Below are positions 43,177-52,088 of a stretch of DNA of 59,658 nucleotides, piece after piece; positions within the stretch are counted from its first letter, which is position 1; every line of letters starts with the position of its first letter. The notes beneath the pieces were generated by a model. It searched no databases. It was not told where the DNA came from and saw only the letters and a list, made by a program, of their open reading frames with translations. The stretch comes from Candidatus Korarchaeota archaeon NZ13-K (GTDB lineage Archaea; Korarchaeota; Korarchaeia; Korarchaeales; Korarchaeaceae). Where the stretch lies: assembly GCA_003344655.1 (NCBI GenBank), contig MAIU01000002.1, positions 1 to 59,658 of the forward strand. The letters run 5' to 3'. Made by a program: the position numbers and the translations under genes.

Positions 43177-43915
43177 GATATTCAGAACGTACGCCGGGGA
43201 GACCCCCTACTCCAAGCTGAACCCCACCTCCAAATTCATACTTTTCCTGACTTTCTTGATCCTCCCCCTGATCTCGCCCAGCATCGTGCTGCAGGTATTA
43301 TCAGTGGCCGCTCAAGTGCCTCTGGTGGTGATGTCGAGGTCCGGTAGGAGGGTGCTGAGGTCCCTGAGGGCATCGATCCTCTTCATCCTGCTACTCTTGA
43401 TCTTGAACTATGCGACCACAGGTAACATCTTTTTCAGTGCTGCGATGGTGATGAGGCTCTTAGCGATGATAATAGCCTCAGCGATATTCATGAATGGATC
43501 AAGTCCGTCGGAAATAGGCGATCTTCTGGCGAAGCTCAGGGTGCCGACCTCCATCTCTTTCTCCTTCATAATAGCCCTGAGGTTCATCCCGGTCCTGGCC
43601 GACGACTTCATGAACATACTCTCGTCCCAGGCGAGCAGAGGGTATGAGATCGAGAGGGGCAGCCTCGTGAGGAGGGCCAAGAGCCTGATACCGGTGCTTA
43701 TCCCTCTGATAGTCATAGCCATCAGGAGGGCCCAGCAGCTGGCTGAGGCTCTGGAGAGCAGATGCTTCGGTTCCGGATTGAGGAGGACAAGCTATGTCGT
43801 TTATGAGGTTAAGTTAGCGGATGTACTGGCTGTGGTGTACTCCCTCTCACTGCTGGTCTTGGGGGTTTACATGTCCACACTCCCCGTTGGTCTTCCACTC
43901 CTTCAGTTCCGCTAA
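43151..43915 (+). CDS. ecfT: ECF transporter transmembrane protein EcfT
   Basis: The 254-residue protein has five or six membrane helices and the two coupling motifs 'ASRGYE' (about 160-165) and 'ESRCFG' (about 200-205), the A-R-G type motifs that touch the ATPases. It completes the energising module. An S-component must come from elsewhere. The start ATG lies inside the ecfA2 end, and a long non-coding stretch with repeats follows the stop. Confidence 0.9.
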   Translation: MFDPLGMFEIFRTYAGETPYSKLNPTSKFILFLTFLILPLISPSIVLQVLSVAAQVPLVVMSRSGRRVLRSLRASILFILLLLILNYATTGNIFFSAAMVMRLLAMIIASAIFMNGSSPSEIGDLLAKLRVPTSISFSFIIALRFIPVLADDFMNILSSQASRGYEIERGSLVRRAKSLIPVLIPLIVIAIRRAQQLAEALESRCFGSGLRRTSYVVYEVKLADVLAVVYSLSLLVLGVYMSTLPVGLPLLQFR

Positions 43916-43925
43916 TTACCCGGTG

Positions 43926-44110
43926 GAGTTGAAGAAGTATCATTTCAACTCGGAGTCTTATTGAGCGGATGTGAAGGAGTGGAAGTAGTGCGGTCTGCGG
44001 GGGGGACCGGAGATGATGGAGTTGAAGTGTATCACCAAGACGTCATCATAAACATAATATCATTCTTCCAATGTGATATGATACTTTCATGAAGAACCCT
44101 TTAAAAGGAC
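43926..44110 (+). other. Candidate replication origin upstream of orc1/cdc6
   Basis: The 259-bp gap before orc1/cdc6 has a perfect dyad GAGTTGAA-(10 nt)-TTCAACTC (43926-43951), and GAGTTGAA recurs at 44019-44026, both times followed by a GTATCA segment. A nearby A/T-rich patch (about 44040-44090) holds TATCAT-(14 nt)-ATGATA and the motif AGTATCAT in reverse. A seven-to-eight G run lies between (about 43998-44005). Repeats, an A/T-rich stretch and a neighbouring initiator gene fit an archaeal origin; none matches the known ORB consensus exactly. Confidence 0.4.
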
Positions 44111-44174
44111 ATCAAGTTTAAAGGTGGAGTGGATGGCTTAGTTATTCAGGTCGGGGCGGAGGGGAAGCGGTGAT

Positions 44175-45365
44175 ATGCCTGCAAATAATAGTATCTTCTA
44201 CGATGTCTCCTATACGACCTTCTCAATAATAAAGGATAAACGAGTCCTCAGGGATTCATTCATTCCTGATACACTCCCGGGGAGGGAGGAGCAGATATTC
44301 CAGTTCACTAGGGCGCTGTCCGACCTGCTCGCCGATCAGCCGCCCAACGATATAGCCTTCATAGGAAAGCCTGGTACCGGAAAAACGGCAGTTGCTAAGA
44401 ACGTCACGGCCAAGTATAAGCAGGAATATCCGAATTTGAGGGCAAAATTCATCTACATTAACTGCAGCCAGGCAACGACATCCTATAGGGTGATGTACCA
44501 GCTCAACAGGGCCCTGGGGGTGCTGGTCCCTCCCTCCGGTTATCCCTTCGACGTCCTCTGGGACAAGTTCATGGAGGCATACTCATCCTCCAACTCCCGC
44601 CTCGTCGTCATCTTGGATGAGGTCGACCTGCTGGTGAGGAGGGACGGGGGGAGGATACTCTACTCACTCTCCAGGTTGAACTATGAGCTGAGGAGAGATC
44701 TCAGCATAAGTATGGTCGTGATAAGCAACACACTTGACTTCCTGGAGAGACTGGATCCCAGGGAGAGGAGCAGCTTCGAACCCCTGAGGATACACTTCCC
44801 GCCCTACACTCAGCCCCAACTCTACAGCATCCTCAGGCAGAGAGCAGACCTGGGATTGAAGTTGGGCACCTGGGAGGATGAGGCCCTGCACTTCATCGCC
44901 TCCAAGGTGGCCCAGGAGTCGGGTGATGCGAGAAGAGCCATAGATGTCCTGAGGATGGCTGCAGAGCTGGCCGAGGATGAGGGGGCTGAGAAGCTAACGG
45001 TGGAGTATGCGGAGAGAGCATTGGGTTGCGTGAGTGAGGAGGAGATTTCCGTCACGATAAGAACACTCCCACTGCATCACAGGCTCATATTGGCAGCCAT
45101 AACGGATATACTCGAGAAACCGAACATGAGACCAGGCACTGGCGTGATATACGCGATCTACAGTAAGAAGGCTCAGAACTACGGGGTGAGACCGCTCACG
45201 ATGAGGAGGGTCTCAGGCATACTCAGGGAGCTGGAATCGCTGGGCCTCATAGAGCTCAGGATAGATTACGGAGGGGCCAGGGGGAACACGAAGGTCGTCG
45301 AGAGGATGACCCTACCGCCCAGGCAGATGAAGTCACTGCTGGGCCAGATGGGAGTTAAGGTTTAG
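44175..45365 (+). CDS. cdc6: Orc1/Cdc6 replication initiator
   Basis: An AAA+ initiator that binds origin boxes and loads MCM. The 396-residue protein has Walker A 'GKPGTGKTAV' (about 63-72), Walker B 'VVILDEVD' (about 143-150), sensor 2 'GDARRAIDVLR' and a C-terminal winged helix (about 300-390). GCGGTGAT precedes the ATG. A TATA-like tttaaaagg lies at about 44100-44108. It is convergent with the DP1 gene by 4 bp. Origins in archaea commonly lie next to such genes. Confidence 0.95.
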   Translation: MPANNSIFYDVSYTTFSIIKDKRVLRDSFIPDTLPGREEQIFQFTRALSDLLADQPPNDIAFIGKPGTGKTAVAKNVTAKYKQEYPNLRAKFIYINCSQATTSYRVMYQLNRALGVLVPPSGYPFDVLWDKFMEAYSSSNSRLVVILDEVDLLVRRDGGRILYSLSRLNYELRRDLSISMVVISNTLDFLERLDPRERSSFEPLRIHFPPYTQPQLYSILRQRADLGLKLGTWEDEALHFIASKVAQESGDARRAIDVLRMAAELAEDEGAEKLTVEYAERALGCVSEEEISVTIRTLPLHHRLILAAITDILEKPNMRPGTGVIYAIYSKKAQNYGVRPLTMRRVSGILRELESLGLIELRIDYGGARGNTKVVERMTLPPRQMKSLLGQMGVKV

Positions 45366-46780
45366 GAGAAGTCCATCACCTCCACGCTCAAATTTTTTAG
45401 GTCCAAGACGACGACCCTTCCCACGGTCACCTCTATCCCCAAGCTCCTTATATACGGTGTCTCATTCTCAAACGTCCCGGAGTTGATGAGCTTGACACCC
45501 TTGTACTCTCCCACCCCGTAGACGTGCACATGACCAGTGTGTAGGACGTTCGGGACCTCCTCCAGCAGGAGCCAATCCCTATCCTCCGGGGAGATGGGAT
45601 GCTCCCCGTAAATGGGGGCCAGGTTCCTCAGCTTGAGCATCCAAGACATAGCCTCAACGACGGTGCTCGGGGTCACCGGCTGCAGTCCCGGGATGTGCTT
45701 CATTACCGCGTTGAGGCTCCTGCCGTGGTACAGCATGATCCTGACTCCTCCCAATCCCACGACGGATGGGTTCGGGAGGGGTGTCACATTGGGATTGGCA
45801 TCCATCAGGACCTCCAGGTACTCGTCGGGGACCTCTGGCTGAGGTTCGGCCTGCCTGACCGGTTCGTGATTTCCCGGCGCATATATTATCTTTATGTGAC
45901 TGGGAACCCCGGAGAGAATCCTGCCAGCGTACTCGAACTGCTTGTGAACGTCAGCTATCCTCAACTCCTCCTCCTGGTTCGGGTAAACTCCTATACCATC
46001 GACCAGGTCCCCGCAAATCACCAGGTACCTGACGTCCCTGGCCTCATCGCTTCTGAGCCACCTGATGAATTTATTGAAGGCCCTCTCGTTGAAGTACTTA
46101 CTCCCCACGTGGACATCGCTCACGAGCGCAGCCCTACCCTCGTGGGATCCGGGCCTGACCTCCTCCTCTGAGATCTCAGGGAGCATCAGACTCTCCGCGA
46201 TGATCTTACCGTTCACATATGTCCCCCTGATGGCTATAACACTGTCCACTGGCACTCTATCCGCGACCTCCCAAAACCTGCTGTCCCTCCTGAAGACCAC
46301 CATGATGGAGCCCGTCTCATCCTCGACCGTCATGCGGATCGAGCGATCCTTCATCATACCCTTGTCCAGCACCATCCCCACTATGACCAGGTTGTCCCCG
46401 TTCCTGCTGGTGGAGGTCCTGAGCTCGACTATAGGTATGGGCTCCAAATCGATCCTCTTGAGGAGCATGGATCTCAGCTTCTCGAATCTGAACCTGATGA
46501 ACCTCACGAATTCCTCAGGGGCGCCTGAAACCCCAAGATCCGATGGTCTGAGAAGCACGGACAGCTCCTCCTGGCCGATCCCCCGTCCCTCGCCCTCCCT
46601 GAGGAGAGTCAGTACGTCCTCCAGGCCCAGGACCACCTTATCGGGGAGGTGATCGAGCAAGGTGTCCAGCTCATCTCCCCCTCTGCTGGAAAGGAAGCTA
46701 AGGGCCTCGGGGGACAGGTTGATCCCTCTCCTAAGCGCCCTCCTGAGCACCTCGAGCTCCGCACCCATCCATCCACGCAC
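45362..46780 (-). CDS. polB: DNA polymerase D small subunit DP1
   Basis: DP1 is the proofreading exonuclease subunit of polymerase D. The 472-residue protein has an N-terminal helical part, an OB domain (about 110-205), and the phosphoesterase domain with 'SDVHVGS', 'CGDLVDG', 'APGNHEP', 'YHGRS' and 'GHVHVYG', the metal ligands of the calcineurin fold. Its presence excludes most Crenarchaeota. The start is GTG 46780 or ATG 46768. It shares the locus with orc1/cdc6, as in some euryarchaea. Confidence 0.95.
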   Translation of the reverse strand: MRGWMGAELEVLRRALRRGINLSPEALSFLSSRGGDELDTLLDHLPDKVVLGLEDVLTLLREGEGRGIGQEELSVLLRPSDLGVSGAPEEFVRFIRFRFEKLRSMLLKRIDLEPIPIVELRTSTSRNGDNLVIVGMVLDKGMMKDRSIRMTVEDETGSIMVVFRRDSRFWEVADRVPVDSVIAIRGTYVNGKIIAESLMLPEISEEEVRPGSHEGRAALVSDVHVGSKYFNERAFNKFIRWLRSDEARDVRYLVICGDLVDGIGVYPNQEEELRIADVHKQFEYAGRILSGVPSHIKIIYAPGNHEPVRQAEPQPEVPDEYLEVLMDANPNVTPLPNPSVVGLGGVRIMLYHGRSLNAVMKHIPGLQPVTPSTVVEAMSWMLKLRNLAPIYGEHPISPEDRDWLLLEEVPNVLHTGHVHVYGVGEYKGVKLINSGTFENETPYIRSLGIEVTVGRVVVLDLKNLSVEVMDFS

Positions 46781-46802
46781 CTCACCATCACACTAAAAAT
46801 AA

Positions 46803-47345
46803 TCATGGTCTGGAGTGGGGAAGCGGGAGCAGAAATAAGCCTTCGGAGCCCTCTATCACCTCGGTCAATCCCCTAACGTGGAGCATCCCGACCGCCAGGC
46901 AGGTGAGCGCATCCACATCATCTCTGCTCTTGGGACCCGGGCAGAAGGAGTACTTGGACATGAGGGCGACGAGCTCTGACTCGCTGAGGCCCATTATTGC
47001 CCTGGCCGTCTTGGGATGGGTCTCGTAGAGTGTAACCCCCAGGCCCTCCAGCTCCCTCCTCAGCTCGCACCCCAGCTCGGTCAACTTGATCATCGAGCCC
47101 ATGTTGAGGGGCAGGAGCCTGAACCCCCTGGCCAGGAGGACTCTCTCGAAATCCCTGTAGACACCATCCCTCGCTCTGGATAGAGGGGCATCCACGATCA
47201 CCAGATCGAATGAGGAGAGGAACTTCACCAGATCACCCCTGGGGATCCTCTCCAACCTTATGCAACCCTCGATGAAGGCGATAGAGGACTTCCTGACGAC
47301 TGAGAGGTCAACCCCGGCTAAGTGAGATCTCCACAAGAGCACCAC
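46803..47345 (-). CDS. DUF429 predicted RNase H-like nuclease
   Basis: The 180-residue protein begins 'LAGVDLS', the first acidic motif of the RNase H-like fold, continues with 'VIVDAPLS' and 'YETHPKTA', and ends with 'SRDDVDALTCLAVG', all DUF429 landmarks. Function is untested in this family. It overlaps the GPN GTPase gene by 28 bp, so both are co-translated. Confidence 0.78.
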   Translation of the reverse strand: MVLLWRSHLAGVDLSVVRKSSIAFIEGCIRLERIPRGDLVKFLSSFDLVIVDAPLSRARDGVYRDFERVLLARGFRLLPLNMGSMIKLTELGCELRRELEGLGVTLYETHPKTARAIMGLSESELVALMSKYSFCPGPKSRDDVDALTCLAVGMLHVRGLTEVIEGSEGLFLLPLPHSRP

Positions 47346-48070
47346 ACCTCGTTCATCGCATCGAAAACCTCTTCGAATCCCCTGCCGTACTTAGCGGAGA
47401 TCGCTATGACCCTGATCGGGGATCTGAATGAGGAGACGGCCCTGAGAAGCTCGCTGAGTGCGTCCGTGTAGGTGCTGCCCCCCTCGATGCGGAGGGCCTC
47501 CCCCCTCATAACGGCACCCCAAACCCTCTCGGCATTCTTCCCCTCCCAGAGGTCCGATTTGTTCAGGAGGGGGATCACCTTGACCCCGAGCTTGAGCTCG
47601 AGTATCTTGGCCAGCAGGGCTGATGAGAGAAGATCCTCCACCTCCCTGCTCGGATCGTAATCCCCAAGATATACTGAGAGGAGCCTCAATCCACTTGATA
47701 ATCTCTCACACAGGGATCTCCCAGTGGGTCTGAAGGCGAATATCTCCATCTGGCCGGGCGTGTCTATTATGAGGTATTCGCAGTTCAGGGAGAGGAGTGA
47801 GGAAACTATCCCCTCCGAGAGCTCAACCATGAGCTCGGCAGCTCTCACCATCGCCCCATTTGGACCCAGGCCCTCCTCCCTCATCAGGCGACTCACATCG
47901 ACGAGCTCCCTCACGTCGTACGATGGATCGTACGGGAGGGAGGAAGCCCCGGGATCCAAGTTCACCGGACAAACCTTCAGTGGGATCCTGCTGGCCAACC
48001 AGCTCGAGAAGTTAGCTGTGAATGTGGTCTTGCCGGAGCCAGCCGTCCCGACCACGATCACGGCCTGCAT
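47318..48070 (-). CDS. GPN-loop GTPase
   Basis: The 250-residue protein has P-loop 'GTAGSGKTT' (about 7-15), the eponymous 'GPN' in 'GLGPNGAM' (about 72-79), 'DTPGQ' (G3) and 'NKSD' (G4). Eukaryotic homologues help assemble and import RNA polymerase II; the archaeal role is open. The gene is divergent from the tRNA-Ser gene with a 46-bp gap. Confidence 0.92.
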   Translation of the reverse strand: MQAVIVVGTAGSGKTTFTANFSSWLASRIPLKVCPVNLDPGASSLPYDPSYDVRELVDVSRLMREEGLGPNGAMVRAAELMVELSEGIVSSLLSLNCEYLIIDTPGQMEIFAFRPTGRSLCERLSSGLRLLSVYLGDYDPSREVEDLLSSALLAKILELKLGVKVIPLLNKSDLWEGKNAERVWGAVMRGEALRIEGGSTYTDALSELLRAVSSFRSPIRVIAISAKYGRGFEEVFDAMNEVWCSCGDLT

Positions 48071-48083
48071 ACCCGCTCACCAA

Positions 48084-48095
48084 AGATTTATAGGG
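48084..48095 (+). promoter_or_regulatory. TATA box of tRNA-Ser
   Basis: The segment agatttatagg lies 25-30 nt before the tRNA 5' end at 48117, the same spacing as for the other tRNA genes here. Confidence 0.6.
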
Positions 48096-48116
48096 GTTAC
48101 GGCCCGATTATCCGGT

Positions 48117-48218
48117 GCCGGGGTACCCTAGCCAGAGGGCCGAGCCCGGCTAAGAAAGGGGCCGGACTCGAGATCCGGTGGCCTACGGGCCTCGTGGGTT
48201 CAAATCCCACCCCCGGCG
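48117..48218 (+). tRNA. tRNA-Ser (anticodon CGA) with enlarged D-arm or short intron
   Basis: Acceptor GCCGGGG/CCCCGGC, anticodon stem CCGGA/TCCGG around loop CTCGAGA, a long variable arm and T-arm GTGGG-TTCAAAT-CCCAC mark a tRNA-Ser. Its total length is 102 nt, against about 86-88 for class II tRNAs. The excess lies between the acceptor and anticodon stems (38 nt instead of about 20). An internal AGCC/GGCT and GGGC/GCCC stack could form a bulge-helix structure, so a short non-canonical intron is likely but unproven. The discriminator is G; CCA is not encoded. Confidence 0.9.
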
Positions 48219-48224
48219 CATCCT

Positions 48225-50561
48225 CTAACTTAATATCCTGTGAAGTCTCACGAGATCCGCTTTGAACGGGGAGAGCTCCTCTGGTATCTCTACCCTTATG
48301 GGCTCTCTCATACTCAGATTCTTCTCCTTCCTCATCCTCCAGACGCTGCTGTTGAACTCCATTATGGCATCTCCGAGCTTCGCGTAATCACTCTCATACT
48401 CTGTCTCGACCTCAGGCAGGCTCTGGAGGTGAACGGAGCCCCCGTAAATTCGCCTCCATATGTAATCTGTTATATGGGGTATTATCGGTGCTGCTAACCT
48501 AAGCACGACCCTTAGGATGTGATGGAGGGTCCACCTAGCTGCGTCCCTCTCTGAATCACTGAATCCTATCCCATAAGCTCTCTCCTTCACCATCTCTATG
48601 TAATGAGGTGCGAAAACCTCCCAGACGAATGTCCTCACCTCGTTGGCCGGATCGAAGAAGTCGAAGTTCCTGTAACCGTTCAAGGCCCTCTCTATGGCCT
48701 TGTTCAACCTCCCCAGTATCCAGAGATCGGAGGGCTGAAGCTCTACCCTCCCATCAGGCTCCTCGAAATGGGAAACGAACCTGGCGACGTTCCAGAGCTT
48801 CTGAAGGAACTTATAAGCTCCTTCGATCTTCCTCTCGGATATCCTAAGGTCGGACCCATGGTGAGCCTCGGCGGCCCCGAAGAACCTCACGGCATCAGCT
48901 CCGTACTTCTCGAAGAGGGGCCAGGGGTAGATGACGTTCCCCAAGCTCTTATGCATGGCCCTCCCCTGAGCGTCCAGCCCCATCCCAGAAAGCCAGACGT
49001 GCCTGAAAGCCTGCCTCCCGAGCAGCTGATGAACCCTCAAGAACGTGTAGTGGAGCCAAGTCCTAACGATGTCCTTACCCTGCGGCCTCAGATCGCTCGG
49101 ACCAAGCTTCTCGAACATCTCCCGGTTCCAGAGGTAGCCGTTGTAGACCAGGGGTGATATCGAGGAGTCGAACCACGTGTCGAAGACCCTGACCTCCCCC
49201 TCGAAGCCCTCCGAGGAGCCGCAGTGGGGGCATTCATTGAAGGGAGGATCCTCCTTCCAGGGCCTGTAGTACCTCCCCGGGGGAGGCAGAACAGGCTTTC
49301 CGCATCCCTTGCAGTACCAGATCGGTATCTCGGTGGCGTAATACCTCCTCCTAGATATAGGCCAGTCCGAGCTTATCGATCTCAACCAATCCCTCCAGTA
49401 GTTGACTGACCATTCCGGGTGGAATCTGACGGTCCCCAAGTACTTCTCCAGATCCTTCACGAACTCCAATTGCTTCAGGTAGTACTCCCTCATCGGTATT
49501 ATCTCCAGCGGGGTCTTGCACCTCCAGCAGACGGGGGTCCTGTGCGAGATGACCTCAACCCTTTCCAGCAGCCCCTCCCTCCTCAGATCCTCCAGAATCC
49601 TCCCTCTGGCCTCCCTTATGGTGAGGCCCGCGTACTCACCGGCCGACTCGTTCATCGTCCCGTCCTCGTTCACCACTATCCTTGGCTCCAGCCCTAGCTC
49701 CCTGAAGAGCTGCACGTCAACCTTGTCCCCGTAAGAGCACACCATCACGAGACCGGTTCCGAACTCAGGGTCGGCGTATGGATGCTCGAACACCGGGACG
49801 CGATCGCCCAGTGGGGTGATGAGCCTTCTCCCACTGAGCCACTGATATCTTGAGTCACTGGGGTTGTATATCACGGCCCTGCAGGCTGGAAGAAGCTCAG
49901 GTCTTGTCGTGGCTATCGTGACGTGCTCATCGCTCCCCTCCACTCCGAACCTTATGTAGACGAGCTCCGTCTGGAGCTCCATGTACTCGACCTCGGCATC
50001 CGCCAAAGTTGTCCTGCACCTCGGACAGTAAACGTTCGGCCTGTAATCCTCGTACACGTACCCCTTGTTCCAGACATCTATGAAGGTGGCCTGGGTGACG
50101 GCTCTCCAGAGGTCGCTGTCCGTCTGGAAGTGCTCCTCAGTAGTGAAGCTGATCCCCAGTCTCCTGCATATCGCTACTATATCCCTCTCGGCCTCGTCCA
50201 AGAACTCCCTGCAAAGTCTTATGAACTCCTCCCTTGGGTACTCGAACATCCTTATCCCGTACCTCTTCTCCGTCTCCACCTCCACCGGAAGCCCGTTCCT
50301 GTCTATGCCCAGCGGGAAGTAAACCTCATAGCCCATCATCCTCATCGTCCTAGCTATCATGTCTATCTGCGAGTAGTGTATGGCGGCTGCCACGTGCCAC
50401 TTCCCGCTAGCGTAGGGAGGAGGGGTATCTATGGAGAACTTGGGCCTCTCGGAGTTGAGATCGAACCTGTAGAGACCCTCCTCACTCCAAATCCTCTGAA
50501 TCTCCAACTCCATCTCGGGGGACCAGTGCTTTTCCCTGAGCTTGGGATCCCTCTCCGACAA
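48225..50561 (-). CDS. valS: Valyl-tRNA synthetase
   Basis: A class I synthetase of 778 residues, the length of archaeal ValRS. It begins 'TPPPYASGKWHVAAAIHY', where HVAA takes the HIGH position, and later has 'GLDAQGRAMHKSLGN', where MHKSL takes the KMSKS position. Editing-domain residues 'TTRPELLPACRAV' and zinc-ribbon cysteines (CPRC, CWRC) are present. Isoleucyl-tRNA synthetase is the main alternative, but the shape and 'DTWFDSS' favour valine. The convergent tRNA-Ser 3' end lies 6 bp beyond its stop. Confidence 0.82.
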   Translation of the reverse strand: MSERDPKLREKHWSPEMELEIQRIWSEEGLYRFDLNSERPKFSIDTPPPYASGKWHVAAAIHYSQIDMIARTMRMMGYEVYFPLGIDRNGLPVEVETEKRYGIRMFEYPREEFIRLCREFLDEAERDIVAICRRLGISFTTEEHFQTDSDLWRAVTQATFIDVWNKGYVYEDYRPNVYCPRCRTTLADAEVEYMELQTELVYIRFGVEGSDEHVTIATTRPELLPACRAVIYNPSDSRYQWLSGRRLITPLGDRVPVFEHPYADPEFGTGLVMVCSYGDKVDVQLFRELGLEPRIVVNEDGTMNESAGEYAGLTIREARGRILEDLRREGLLERVEVISHRTPVCWRCKTPLEIIPMREYYLKQLEFVKDLEKYLGTVRFHPEWSVNYWRDWLRSISSDWPISRRRYYATEIPIWYCKGCGKPVLPPPGRYYRPWKEDPPFNECPHCGSSEGFEGEVRVFDTWFDSSISPLVYNGYLWNREMFEKLGPSDLRPQGKDIVRTWLHYTFLRVHQLLGRQAFRHVWLSGMGLDAQGRAMHKSLGNVIYPWPLFEKYGADAVRFFGAAEAHHGSDLRISERKIEGAYKFLQKLWNVARFVSHFEEPDGRVELQPSDLWILGRLNKAIERALNGYRNFDFFDPANEVRTFVWEVFAPHYIEMVKERAYGIGFSDSERDAARWTLHHILRVVLRLAAPIIPHITDYIWRRIYGGSVHLQSLPEVETEYESDYAKLGDAIMEFNSSVWRMRKEKNLSMREPIRVEIPEELSPFKADLVRLHRILS

Positions 50562-50669
50562 GCTTTATTCCCTCCGGCTGCAGGGCTCGGGGTGGAAATA
50601 AAAATTTTCGGCCGATCTTTGCTGATGGTTCAGTAGCTATCGTGAGAACCCTCCACTCCTAGGGGATCG

Positions 50670-51218
50670 CTAGATCCCCTGGAAGAGCCTAGCGACTATG
50701 TCGACTATCCTGAGCTGCTCAGGCAACTTCGATTCCAGTGAATATCTCAGGATCATTTCCCCAGCCTCCCTCTCGCTCAGACCTATCGAGGAGTAGTAAC
50801 AGAGGCCCCTAGGGGTCCTGAGCGCCCGGTAGGGAGGGTTCCTCCTGACTATCGTGAGCTTCTCGTGCAGACCCGCCGATTCGATCGCCCTCTCTATCTC
50901 CTCCGTTGGCATCCTCGATGTGATCGCTATGAGTGGAACGCCCGTCTCTTCGTGAAAGCGGAGCATATCCAGCACGTTGAGGCCGGCGAACGTTGTGCCA
51001 TGAGTCATCACAAGCTTGACCTCCCCCTTTATCTTGGGGCTCATCACGATCCTCACCAGGGCCTCTGTTGAGTCGTCCCCATCCACATGGATCGTCTCCC
51101 TGATCGCGTGCTCCAGAGTAAGATCCCTGAACATCAATCCTATCAGGAAGGCCCTGGTATCCCTCCCCCTCTCGAAGGGAGTGTCATCGACCGCTAGCAC
51201 CCTCACCTTGCCCTTCAA
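50670..51218 (-). CDS. DUF99 (UPF0215) family protein
   Basis: A 182-residue protein with 'VDDTPF' near the N-terminus and 'KLVMTHGTTFAGLNVLD' and 'PLIAITSRMP' in the middle, the DUF99 pattern. The family is placed near endonuclease V by fold, but activity has not been shown. The start is TTG at 51218. The gene stands alone, divergent from GGGP synthase with 55 bp between. Confidence 0.75.
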   Translation of the reverse strand: MKGKVRVLAVDDTPFERGRDTRAFLIGLMFRDLTLEHAIRETIHVDGDDSTEALVRIVMSPKIKGEVKLVMTHGTTFAGLNVLDMLRFHEETGVPLIAITSRMPTEEIERAIESAGLHEKLTIVRRNPPYRALRTPRGLCYYSSIGLSEREAGEMILRYSLESKLPEQLRIVDIVARLFQGI

Positions 51219-51243
51219 ATCGGCTCAACCCTGATCGGATTCA

Positions 51244-51255
51244 ATTTATATCTTT
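51244..51255 (+). promoter_or_regulatory. TATA box of the GGGP synthase gene
   Basis: The sequence aatttatatc is centred about 26 nt before the ATG at 51274, so the messenger would start at or next to the start codon and be leaderless. Confidence 0.55.
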
Positions 51256-51273
51256 CCCCGGTGAGGTTCGGGG

Positions 51274-52014
51274 ATGAGCCTAGAGGAGCGCATGAGGAGG
51301 GAGTCCGCAGAGAGGTCCCTGTTGGCCGTTCTCATAGATCCCGCCAAGGTGGGAGGCGATGAAGCTAGGAGATTCGCTAGAGCCGCTGCCGAAGGTGGAG
51401 CGGACCTCATATTCGTCGGAGGATCTATAGGGGCTGGTTTCGGGCTTAATGATGTTATCATGGGGGTTAAGGAGGAGTCGAAACTACCCGTGATACTTTT
51501 CCCCGGTAACGTCGATGGAGTATCCCCGCACGCCGATGCGATACTCTTCATGTCACTCCTGAACTCAGCGAATCCATATTGGATAATCCAGGCCCAGGCC
51601 CTGGCGGCCATACCCATAAGGAGGATGGGGCTGGAGGCGATACCGACGGCCTACCTCATAGTGGAACCCGGTCATAGGAGCGCGGCCGGCTGGGTGGGCG
51701 CGGCCAACCCCATACCCAGGGACAGGCCGGAGATAGCCCTAGCCTACGCCTTGGCGGCCGAGATGCTGGGGATGAGGTGGGTCTACTTGGAGGCGGGCAG
51801 CGGCGCCGAGGCGCCCGTACCCCCCGAGATGGTGAGGCTAGTGAGGGAGGGAACGCGGCTCGGCATAATAGTGGGGGGCGGAATAAGGTCCCCCGAGATG
51901 GCGAGGGAGAGAGCAATGGCTGGAGCCAACGTGATAGTTGTCGGGACTCACTTCGAGGAAGGAGGGAACCTGGTGGCCAAGATAAGGGAGATGAGACTGG
52001 CTCTTTCGCCTTAG
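51274..52014 (+). CDS. Geranylgeranylglyceryl phosphate synthase
   Basis: The enzyme makes the first ether bond of archaeal lipids from sn-glycerol-1-phosphate and geranylgeranyl diphosphate. The 246-residue TIM barrel has 'LIDPAKV' at about 20-26, 'VGGSIG', 'FPGNVDGVS', 'YLEAGSGAEAPVP' and the phosphate-binding 'VGGGIRSPEMA'. Length and motifs fit the archaeal family. Another lipid enzyme, the geranylgeranyl reductase, is at 24692-25837. Confidence 0.94.
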   Translation: MSLEERMRRESAERSLLAVLIDPAKVGGDEARRFARAAAEGGADLIFVGGSIGAGFGLNDVIMGVKEESKLPVILFPGNVDGVSPHADAILFMSLLNSANPYWIIQAQALAAIPIRRMGLEAIPTAYLIVEPGHRSAAGWVGAANPIPRDRPEIALAYALAAEMLGMRWVYLEAGSGAEAPVPPEMVRLVREGTRLGIIVGGGIRSPEMARERAMAGANVIVVGTHFEEGGNLVAKIREMRLALSP

Positions 52015-52088
52015 CTCGGCATCACTGGATCCGAGGAGCGGGCTCGCCATGGGAAAATTTATAACCTATGAGGCCCTTCTACCGGGGA

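Noticed and set aside
44129-44172. A 14-codon GTG-started frame before orc1/cdc6
   Set aside because: Too short, not supported by a Shine-Dalgarno, and overlaps the orc1 ribosome-binding site.
45599-46171. A 190-codon frame antisense to DP1
   Set aside because: The DP1 gene is unambiguous and the antisense frame has no domain.
49923-50636. A 237-codon frame antisense to valS
   Set aside because: Shadow of valS; composition typical of antisense frames here.
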